Shown here: piece after piece, positions 38,701 through 50,300 of the stretch | Numbering within the stretch: the first letter of the stretch is position 1 | How the letters are laid out: every line of letters starts with the position of its first letter | From: Ancylostoma caninum | Lineage: Eukaryota; Nematoda; Chromadorea; Rhabditida; Ancylostomatidae | Length of the DNA stretch: 64,000 bases | Assembly: GCA_037903475.1 (NCBI GenBank) | Contig: JBAJFG010000060.1 | Coordinates: 186,001-250,000 of the forward strand | Direction: 5' to 3' | The notes under the pieces: generated by a model | What the model was told of the DNA's origin: nothing | Seen by the model: only the letters and a program-made list of their open reading frames with translations | Databases searched by the model: none | Made by a program: the position numbers and the translations under genes

Positions 38701-41246
38701 AGCAACCCCGTAGATTACCCCCCTTTCCAGAAGCTTAGGCATCAACCTGGACAGTAACTTGCGCACCCACCCAATGTTTATCGCCAACCCCGTGGACCAC
38801 CTCCCTTACTAGAAACCTCCCTTACTAGAAACTCAAACAAAAGCCTGGACAATAAATTGCGCACCCACCTCATGTATCTCGTCAACCCTGTGGACCAACT
38901 CCCTTACTAGAAACTCAGGCAAAAGCCTAGACAATAATTTACGCACCCACCCCATGTACCCCGCCAACCCCGTGGATTGCCTCCCTTCCAAGAAACTCAG
39001 GCAAAAGTCTAGAAAATAATCTGCGCTCCCACCCAATGTTTCTCGCCAACCCCGTGGACCACCTCCACTACTAGAAACTCAGGCAAAAGTCTACAAAATA
39101 ACTTACGCACCCACCCCATGTATCCCTCCAAGCCCGTGGATTACCTCCCTTTCCAGAAACTCAAACAAAAGCCTGGACAATAAATTGCGCACCCACCCAA
39201 TGTTTCTCGCCAACCCCGTGGACCACCTCCACTACTAGAAACTCAGGCAAAAGTCCGTATCTCGTCAACTCTGTGGACAACCTCCCTTACTAGAAACTCA
39301 GACAAAAGTCTAGAAAATAACTTGCGCACCCACCTCATGTATCCCCCCAACCAGTGGATTACATTCCGTTCCAGAAGCTCAGGCAAAAGCCTAAGCAATA
39401 ATTTACGCACCCATCCCATGTATTCCGCCAACACCGTGGATCGCCTCCCCAAGTATCCCACCAATCTCATGAAGCATCTTCGTTTCCTGAGCTTAAGCGA
39501 AAAATAACCAATAACTTATGCTCCTACTCATTTATACCATCAACCCTGTTGATCATCTCCCTTCCCTAGGCCACGTGGATTTGAGTATTGATCACCTTCT
39601 TAATCATCACTTAGAACTTTTTTGGTTTAGTATAAATGAGTCACGTCGTGTCGGTGAATATCGATGTGTAATGACGAAGAAGATTGGTGGAAATAAGCGA
39701 TCGGGATGCTTATTCTCTTTTCACAATAATTTGTTTTCAGTTTTTGTTCAAAACTTTGGGAAAGTATAAAGTTTTTAGAATGAGTTTGGTCTGAACTAGA
39801 AGAATGGGATAGTCACATACAGTGGTGATGCTGAGGGTGTGTTTGTATGATTGGCTTACTGAGTTATTGACCGAGTGGTTTGTACAATACAAAAGCAGTT
39901 GTGTTCTGTATTTCACGCTGTCCTTGGTATGCTCGCTGCTCGCGAAAGACAGAGATAGAAACAACAAAACAAATTGATTCACGGATTCTGTGAGTTCTCT
40001 TCTCTCATTCGCTACGCTATGTGCTCTTTTTCGACTGAATAATGTTATATGTAGATATACATATACAGTTGTGAGATAGTGTAGCTCGAGTTGAGGGTGT
40101 GAATCTCACACAACCTGTTGGCGCGCACGAAAAACCACAACGGGTCAATACTGTCACACTACGGAACGTAGCACAATAACGTGGCTTACGGGGCCACTAG
40201 TTCAAAGAAAAAAGAAGACAAAACCAGATACTGCCGAAAATTCAGAAGGTTGCTACTGCGTCTTTTTCCGAATAGCGAAATTTGCTATTTTATTGGTTAG
40301 ATGATTCTTCTCACTCTTTAAGTGCTTTCCTCACCTATATCTCAGACTTATTTCCTCATATAGAAATTACATCCACTATGAGCTCCGTCCTAGTAAATTG
40401 TGAAGCGAGGATATCAGTCCTCTTTGACTGTTGTGTTTGCGTGAGAGCTTCTTTTCTCCAGACTTCACATGTATGGTCATATAAAGGAAAATGTTTGCGC
40501 GACTGCCTTTTTTTTAGTTTATTTTCACCAGTCTGGCCGTCCGGCTAACTCCGGACTTCCAGACTTCTATTGATGCTCGCTTCGCTCGCATACTGCACGT
40601 TGAAAGCAAACACAAAAGTGTAAATGGATTGATAAAGTCTGCATCCTTCCACGCAGTTCTATCGCTCTTCTGAGAAGCCCTTGATCCCGCAGGTGGTAGC
40701 TTTCCCCCATATGAACGAAGTTATGCTCTTCCATATGAGGGAAGTTAGTAGTCGTGAAGAACTGAGTGTAACCAATTCAGCGCAAATGTTATCTTGAAAT
40801 GATTTAGGCTCGAGTGGTTGTTGTGGTAATTCAAGTGATAACGGTCCACCGGTGTATATAAACGGAAGGGAAGAAGTGTTCATTCAGACACAAACGGTAT
40901 GGGAAGAGAACACGCATACGAAAGGAAACAATGTACATCTAGGTGATTTAGGTAGGAGGGTCCGCCGAAACAGGATAAGCGTACCCCTCATGCAGAAATA
41001 GACCCGCCTAGCGAACTCCTATTAGTTATGGAAGCCGGCACACCCTTATCACACCGTTGGACCCGACTCCAGGCGTTTCCCCACTTTTGGACGCCGGCCC
41101 ACCCTTACCACACCGCGGTGCTCTCACCGCTCTCCACTTCCCATCTTTTAGAGCTTCTCTTCATTCTTTGAACCCCACCATACCCGTCCCTATCTTCTTG
41201 TTGACCTCGTAATCACCATCACTGACCAATCAGGGAATTTCGTCCG

Positions 41247-41315
<69 letters not shown>

Positions 41316-44300
41316 ACACATATACACACATACACCACATATACACACACCACATATACACACACCACATATACACACACCACATATATACACACACCAC
41401 ATATACACACACCACATATACACACACCACATATACACACACCACATATACACATATACACATATTTTGGATGCGGCCAAGTGATGTATGGGTAGACGAG
41501 GTTGGGCGTAGATTTATTGCCCTTGCACACAGAATAGACGAGTACAATGTACATTCGGGAGCCCAGAAATGGGCGGGGTTGACCCGATAAGGAACTGCTG
41601 TGGCTAAAGTGCCAATGGATGTAACGATACAAAGGGATGCCGCGCTAAGGGTCGACCCCGACTGCTCAATTGCCACTCCGTTGAGTGATTAGATACCTGA
41701 GTACAACTTCTGGCGAGAAATAGCTTATGGGTAAATACACAATTGACTTGATTGCTCACTCAGTTCATGTTGCCTGAACTGGATTTTGTTTCGCCATTGT
41801 ACTGCTGAGACTTCCAGTTGATGTGATTCTAGTCCGAGATGTCTGTTGAGCTCAGTCATCAACTTTTCTCTTTTCTTCTGATCTTGTCTTCCAGCGATGT
41901 GGTTTAATGCCGCACTGATTTGGGTTTCCTGCAGCTTGACTGCATTTTGTATGGTAATTAAAGATGTGTCAGTTTTCCTGTTCTTGTTCTGACATATTCT
42001 TCGCATTTAATCCTTTGCTCGGGAAAGGTGAATTATTGTTCGAGGCGCTTCACGTCAGCCTCAATTGACTTGATAAATGAGCAGGCGTTGTTAATTTTTG
42101 CCTTAAATACTTGCAGCTCGGCCATTCTACTTGACTGACTTCTGGTCAGTATTGCTCTTGGTTGCATAGAAAGCTTGATCGCTGTTCTGTTATCGGTTAA
42201 GGTTAGCGAGACCAGTGTCTCAACCGGTGCGGTTCTTGCTTGCTGCAAGAGCGCTGTGTCTTGACATAGTTGTGAGAAAACACGCTAGCCTGATTGGCTC
42301 AGATGCGGTGCCTCTCGCTGAGTGATAAAAAGGGTGCTTGGATCACTACCAGACGCAATGCCTTGTTTGCTGAAGACACTCTGGTTAACTAGCAAGCTTG
42401 GCTATTGATGAGCCTGAACTGTACTAGTGGACAGCAAGCGTGCCTGGTTGGCTTGAACGCTGTGCTGTTTTTTACTCAGTGAAGGTGCGTGGACCTCACC
42501 GGTATTGCACCTTTGCGTAGACAAGGGCGACTGAGAGACTGGCAATGGAGGTGCCTGGTCTCTGTTGAGAGAGCAGTAAGCGTAGCGCGGACGCGTTACT
42601 GTCTTTTTCACTGGTGAGGGTGTTGGGCCCTACCAGTAATCGTGCCCTGCTGTGTGAAGGCTCAATTATAGAACAAAGGCTGGCAATTAGAAGCCGAGAC
42701 CTCTGTCTATTAAACAACAAGCTTGGTCGCGTTGCTGTTTTTTGGAACTCGAGAGTTTTTGAGTTGAAATGCTCGAGTTGGAAACAAGGCGAGCTTTCGC
42801 TTTGCTCGACTTGTTGCACACTGCTCGTCTGGCTCAAGCCTCTTTGGTTTTCCTTGGTTCCTTGGAAGGACTCGCGAGGGAATGAGACTTTCAGAGCAGT
42901 GTGCTGCTTGCAAACTTGAGAGTTCTGGTTGAACTTCTCAAGTATAAACAAGAGGACCAGGGCGTTTGTGGTGCTCGTTCAGTTGCTCACTGTCGCCTGG
43001 CTACAGTCTGTTGATTTTCTCTGGTTCCGCGGATGGACTCGCAAGAGAAAAGACGGTCTGACAGTGGTTTTAGCCGTTCAAAACCTATCCCACTCTCTGG
43101 TTCCTTCGTGGAAGGACTCGCGAAGAGAGTTTTCAAGGATTTGTGGCTAGTGGGCTGCCACGCGGGTCTTTTGCCTAACTGCTCTGGTTCCTTCGGTGAA
43201 GGACGCGCGAAGAGAACTCAGGGTAGGATCGCTGGCCGATGCACCAATTTGGATGCGGCCAAGTGATGTGTGGGTAGACGAGGTTGGGCGTAGATTTATT
43301 GCCCTTGCACACAGCATAGACGAGGTACAATGTACATTCGGGCGTCCCTTTTATGCACCCAGAAATGGGCGGGGTTGACCCGATAAGGAACTGCTGTGGC
43401 TAAAGTGCCAATGGATATAACGATACAAAGGGGTGCCGCGCTAAGGGTCGACCCCGGCTGCTCAATTGTCACTCCAAGTTGAGTGATTAGATACCTGCGT
43501 ACAACTTCTGGCGAGAAATAGTTCATGGGTAAATACACAATTGATCATTGATTCTAAAAGCTATAAGAAATATAAGGTTGATGATGTATAAATCATCAAC
43601 ACATATACACATATACACATGTACACATATACACATATACACATACACATATACACATATACACTTATACACATACACATACACATACACACATTTTTAC
43701 TCTTTATCATCACTGTGCCCACTATGTATGTAGCAAATCGGTTTCTTTCGTTAAGTTGTTAGAAATTTAAGATCATTCACTGCTTCTCAACGTATAGACG
43801 TGCTTCGAGTTCATGACATCAGCAAGGCTCAGGCAATGCAAAGAGCAGGACGTGCTGGGCGTGACGGTCCTGGAAAGTGTTATCGGTGAGTGTCTTGGCA
43901 GTCTTTTTTTAACGATTACAATGATGTGTATTGCAAACACAAAGCTGCCATTATAGCCTTTACTCCATCGATAGTTTCCAAAAATTGCAACCATCGAGTG
44001 TTCCCGAAGTATTACGAAGTAATTTAGCTACGGTAAGCTCAATGTAGCTCATAAATCTGTTTCACTCTTTAAAATTCTTGCATTTATCTTTCACCGTGTA
44101 GTGATGGCTTTATTTTTCAAATTATTCATTTGTTCAGGTGCTGCTGGAAATGCTTGCTCTAGGTCTTCGGCGTCCGAGGAAGTTGAAGTTGATGCAACAA
44201 CCTGATATGGATAGTTTAGCTGCTGCTGAGCACGAACTTTTGGTTAGCTTTCTCGTTGTTGTTTAAGTATTTTGATTCATTAAATGCATCAGTCCTATCC

Positions 44301-47300
44301 ACTCTCAAGTTTTCTTTTTAGGGTTTGGGAGCAGCCATTCTAGATGGGAAAGAGCTGAGGCTGACGCCCATTGGACAAATATTGTGCAAATTCCCTCTCA
44401 CACCTGACCAAGCCAGGTGAGAGTTTGAAGTTCTCGGTTCTGTCAGACATCGTTACCTCCTTCAGAGTCCTCATGATTTCCAACGAATTGTCGTGTTTGG
44501 AAGAGGCACTAACTGTCATCGCCGCTATGTCATGTGAGACAGTATTTGACCAGGAAACTCGAGGTGGAGCCGAGGACATCGAACAAGCTCGTGCGCGGTG
44601 TGTGCTCGCTGTTTTCATATTCGTTAGGGATTACAATTGCTATTCATCCCTTAAATCATCCGAGTGACGTCAGAGGAATTGGATCGCTTTTTCAATATAT
44701 ATACTTTGGTTACTGAAATCATCACATCTCTCATGTTTTATTATGAAATATAACATGAGTCGAAATGGCTTGTCGAACCGAAATGTGTTCGCCATTAGCT
44801 ACACTATCGCCATTCATTTTTGCTACGCATGAGCTATTTTCTTATAGTTGTGGATTGAGGTTTAAAAAAACGTCACGTTTGAAGATCAATTATTATTGAA
44901 GAAAATCAGTAGATTTTTCACTGAGAGAAAGAAGTTCTTGCATTTTTCACACTAGTTGTTACTCTTATAAAATTTGTAAAAAGCAAGTGTCCTCTGCACA
45001 TCCTTTCCACATCGCAAATATAAAATGTACGTTATTCATTCAGATATTCCAATTGCAATTCGTTCTAGGTTTTCTGCGAGTGGAGGTGATCATCTGACGA
45101 TCCTGAACATTGTACAAGCATTCAAACAACAGAGAAGAGTCAGTAGTAGTCATCTGAAGGTACTGCACCGCATCTGTTAGGTTGAGGAGAAAATAATAGA
45201 AGAAATGGCATCCAAGTCGGATTTTGATCTCTAACTTTTGAGAGTGTTTTTCTCAGTGAATTGAGTATACACCTTTGAAATCTATAAAACTACTCCAATG
45301 CATTGGTACAACGCTATCTCTCTCTTCTCACAATTGCACAGGCTGCGGCTGGTCATACGGAGGGACTCCAGTTCGAAAATGGTCAAAATCAACGGGCTCT
45401 TCTTCGTCCAAGAAGAAACCGAGGGGAGGGATCAGATAGTGATCAGAGAGTGACAAGGCGGGAGAACAAAAATAGTGGGTTACCAGTGGGAAGAAAGTTC
45501 CGCTGGTTTGGGACAGGAAAAACGTGGGAAAATTGGCATGTAAAAAAGTGGCGTGGAGCAAGGTTTTTCGTTTTCATCGTTTTTCTTCAATGGTTCCCCT
45601 CAGTTTTCAGACCTGGCCAACCCATATGGTAGCCTTGTCTGTCTTACCTTCATAGCTGGAATAGTGGGGAGGCAACCTTCGCAAAAGTGAAGCTTGTCGT
45701 GAAGGTTGTCCCCGTCACTGGCGATGACCGGGAGGGGGAGGGGGTAGCTTCTAGAATGTTAATTCAATGTCAATGTCTAATTATTTATTTGTTTATTTTT
45801 ATTTTTTCACTTATTTTATTTGTTTGTTTATTTTATTTATTTATTTGTTTGTTTGCATTGCACCGCCATTGCATGAGCTCTGTAATGATATTTAACATGT
45901 GTGCACAAGTTTTTTCCCGCCATGGATCGATTTCTTGCCGAAGTACTGGAAAACGGAGCGTTTACTTGGGAGGCCGTCATGGGCGAAAGAATGGAGATGG
46001 AAATGAGGTACGGTCCTATAGTAATAGGGTAAGGTTTGCTCTTTATGGCAGTGCAGAACAGGGGTCCCGAGAGGATCTGCCTCCCGCTGCCACTTTCGCC
46101 AAAGTTGACGAACTTTTCGCTGCATTGATTTTTGCGGCCTTGCCACCGGCTCCAGGAAGAAGCAATCACAGATTTGAAACATTTTTGAGTATCTCCTCTT
46201 TACGTAGTCTTACAGAATGTATAATTTCCCGAGGAAAGTTCTCTTCCCGAGGCTACAGATCCTCGCGAAGTTAGGAAAAAATTCAAGGTATGCCAAATTT
46301 GCGCGCCTACCGCGCTCAGGCGAAGCAGCCTGGCTGGAAAGTACGGTCCTTAGACATTAGCCCCTCACCTGAGCTTTTAAAAGACATGAAGCTTTTTGCA
46401 TGAAAGAGCCTCTATCTCGCTGCCATTTTGATCAAAATTCCGGATTTTCCAAGTTCGGAGCCATTTTTCAGGATTCTCCGGGAAGCTAGTGAAATTTGAC
46501 GGTTATAGATGTACTCAGCTAGTCATTCTGCGTCGATTCGTATATATCGCTCCTACATTTGGTTGCGGGAAACCCTACTCCTGAAAGGGGGGAGACGGCA
46601 TAACGGGCCGTCTCCCCTGACAGAGAAAACTCCTCATTCTGCACATTATTTCGCCATCATGGGGGCTCAGGTGAGGGGCTAATGTCTAAGGACCGTAATT
46701 TCCAGCCAGGCTGCTTCGCCTGTGCTTGGTAGGCACGCAAAGTTGACATACCTTGAATTTTTTCCTAACTTTGCGAGGACCTGTAGCCTCGGGAAGAGAA
46801 CTTTTCTTGGGACATTATATACGCCCTGAGACTACGTAAAGAGGAGAATCTTAGAAATGGTTCAGATCCGTGATTGCTTCTTCCTGAAGCCCTGAAGCCC
46901 GTGGCAAAGCGACAAAGATCAAGGCAGCAAAAAGTTCGTCAACAATTCGACCTGCACTACACTTTCGGCGAAAGTCGTAGCGGAGTGCAGGTCCTCTAGG
47001 GAGTCCTGCTCTGAACTACTCTATCACCAGAGGACCGTCCCTCATTTCCATCTTCATTCCTTCGCCCATGACTTCCCCCCCCCCCCCACCCCAAGCAAAC
47101 CCTACTTTCTATTTTCCAGTACTTCGGCAGGAAATCGATCCGTGACGGGGAAAAACTTGTGCATACATGTCATATATCATTACAGAGCTCATGCAATGGT
47201 GAATCAGAATTTGATAATTACTTTCGCCCCACCCCCTCCCTTCCCAAAATGATAGTCCCCTCTGGGTCCGGCCTGAAAGTGAAGGTGGGCGGAGCCTCTG

Positions 47301-50300
47301 TGTCGGTATTCCACCTATGCTCACCTTGTGGTAGCTACTCGAATCACAGCAACCACTTCGCGTTTTTACGTGAGAGCGTCCTAGGCGTGGCTCCTCATGA
47401 AGGCCCATATCTCGAGATTCGAAGTAAGTGGAGCAGTCGCGTACTGTGAAATATTAAGCTACTCACTCCTTTATTGCACTGCTGCTGTTACTTATTGATT
47501 CAAAGGTTTTGAACAACTACAGGATCTCCCAACTTATAAACAAAGGAACAAAATTTCGCCCTACTGTTCGCATGTGTAAACACACTTTACATGAATGGGT
47601 TTATTCTACAGTCTCATAATTCCTAGAAGTAATAAAATCGCGTTACAAATTGGAACATGAACACTTGTCGTTCATTGGGGCTTATATAAGACAAGAATTC
47701 CATTCAAAACTAAAGTCAATTTTTTATTCTGGAAGTCACAAACAAGATGACATAGTTACCTATAGAGATTATGCGTCAATTCGAAGATTACAAGATAACT
47801 TTGTTTTCTGCCCAATGGACGAAGCTAGTGGAAACTATGCAATCATTTGCAAAAAATTCTACCTTCAACAAATTATGAAAGAAATGGGAGTAAAATACGA
47901 AAATCAAAATTTTATTCCCTCTCACACCAATAATACATACGAATATTACGACAAAGAGACCATTGATCAAATAGCATTCAGACATGAAAGTTTTCTTTCC
48001 AATCATCGTCTAGAACCAAATAATAATTCACAGATTCCAATTATTTATGCAGTTCACAAATCTCCAGCCAAATTCCGATATATTACTGGTGCATTCAGCA
48101 ATACCATTAAACCACTGGCACTAGAACTTACTAATATCTTTACTTTTATTAAGAACCATTTTAAAAATTATGTTCAATCTATTACATTCCGAAATAATTC
48201 TTTTCATGGATATTGGTCAATTAATAATATAAACATTAGCGAACATCTAAGACGACATAATGCTAATAATATGAAACTATTCTCAGCTGATTTTACTAAT
48301 ATGTTCACAAATCTTCCTCATAATACTATTCTTACAAATATTAGGGAAATCCTCAAAATCTGCTTCAGCAACGCTAACAAACAATACATAGTCTGTTATG
48401 GACATAAAAAAGTATTTTATTCTGAGAATAGTGATAGCTGCAAAGGTAGATACTATACTATTATAGATATTCTTTATTTGGTTGACTACCTTCTAAATAA
48501 TAGTTTTTGTTCATTCGGTCCCCTTATATTTAAAAAAAATATTGGCGTTCCACAGGGTGGCAATGTCAGTCCACTTTTGGCGGACCTCACCTTATCATAT
48601 TACGAATATGTATATCTATACAAAGAGCCACTCGTACACCGATATTTACTTCTTCCCATACAGATACATGGATGATCTTCTCATAGTGCACAATACTACA
48701 GACGATACCATTTTAAAATTATTGACAGATGTATACCGAAGAGTATTGTCATTGGAACCTACACATATATCTGATTATGCATGCAATTATTTAGATTTAG
48801 ACATTGGTATAAACAATAATATAATAACTACAAAAATGTATAATGAAACTGACTTCTTCGGATTCCCCATAAAAAGATTCCCACATTCGTCTACAAACAT
48901 CTCAATAGCAATTAAGAAAGCAACTATATATACTGAAGTACTAAGAACAGCTCGCACCTGTTCCAATCGGGATGATTTTATAAATCGACTAAAATTAACA
49001 AAAAATCTTTTATCAACACTAGGATATGACCATCTATGCTCATTTCTGCGATCTCGTCCAGTGTTCGTATTTGTGAGTCATTTACATTACGTTCATGTTG
49101 TCAAAATTACCACTACAACCCTAACAGCATGCTCATCAACTTTTACAAGTAATAGCATATCTTCCACTTGTTCACATATCATGGAGTAATTCTCATTTTT
49201 CTTCAAGCATCCAAGAGGAGGCAGGTACACAATGGGCTCCTGGACAAATGAAGTCAGTTTGTATGTATACATGTTCGTTACTGTACAGTTAGGTGTAGTT
49301 TTATATGTTGACCTAGTATTCGTGCATAAAATTTTTAAAAAAATTTAAAAAATATGCTACAAACATTTGAACTGTACCAAATGTTTGTTATTTTCCAAGG
49401 AATATCCAAGTGCATGTATACGTAGGTCTACATATGTTTTACGTATACATACACGCTACATACATACATTTGTGTGGATGTTCATGTAAGTATTTGTGTA
49501 TACATATTCCAAAAAATCTCATGACACATTATAAGTTTCCTTTACCTTACTGACGAGTGCAGGAGGAAACTTATAATATAGCTTTGTTTTCGTATAAGGA
49601 TAATGCACGAAACGAAAACAAGCAGCAGGTCCAAAAATTGAAATATCATATTACCCCAGTGCTTGCCAAGGCTTTGCAGAGCAGCTTATATTAGACGTTA
49701 GGGCAAAAGCACCCTTTCAGAAATGGAGGCGTAACTGCAGCAACAAGCGCTTCCTGGTCCTTCGGTAGCCACAGGGTAATACTTTGGGGAATTTCCTATT
49801 ATGTCAGTAGGCAATGCCTGGTCGAATCATCAGCAATAAGGAATACGAAAGTTTCGAAAAATTTCTTCCATTACTTTCTCCTAAACCTAATATATACCAG
49901 AGTAATCATGGAACACCAATCAGAGCAATCATATCATTTCAGGAATGGTGTTTTTCCAATTACCTGGACTTCAAAAATCTGGTTATGATTTTAAAGGTGC
50001 GCAAACAGCTCCAACAAATCGCTCAAGATTGTGGCATGCGGGTTACTTCGTGCGGAGCACAGCGTGAGAAGCTACGGTAAGAATAATAGGATGTTTAAAA
50101 GTTTACGATTCGGCTTCGAATATACAGGGTGCGTCAGATTCGTGGATACAACCTTTTTCAAAGGGAAAGCTATAGTTTTGGGATCTTTGAAAGACAGTAC
50201 TCATTATTTGTAGGTTAGTGGCCAAAAAGATATGACCAGCTGCCGTATCGATAAGGGAATCTTTTACTACAACTTACCTCTGGATTGAGGTATCTAAAAG

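Larger units (their letters stand above)
41468..43539 (-). mobile_element. Short non-autonomous BEL/Pao-type LTR element
   Basis: Two direct repeats (41468-41741 and 43250-43539) bound about 1.5 kb of internal sequence. On the minus strand the LTR starts TGTGTATTTACCC and ends CATCCA. The primer binding site is at 43234-43246. The internal region carries only gag N-terminal-like coiled-coil fragments in two frames (41725-42006, 42033-42248), with no protease or polymerase. It is a TRIM-like element in helicase intron 9, opposite to the gene. No clear target duplication was found. Confidence 0.85.

Noticed and set aside
36226..39490. Regular repeats that could be taken for a CRISPR array
   Set aside because: Whole units are repeated without unique spacers, unit length varies, and the context is a nematode intron; these are minisatellites.
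41219..41676. Overlapping open frames of 77-148 codons on the minus strand
   Set aside because: They read through CA and CACATATA microsatellite DNA in several frames and have no coding signal outside it.
45687..46274. 195-codon open frame in the foldback left arm
   Set aside because: Crosses a T-rich insertion and the inverted arm; the mirrored arm has different frames and no family motif appears.
47650..48675. LINE or telomerase reverse transcriptase
   Set aside because: Motif spelling ([27 protein letters not shown]) and the missing TERT-specific or apurinic endonuclease regions fit Penelope-like enzymes better.
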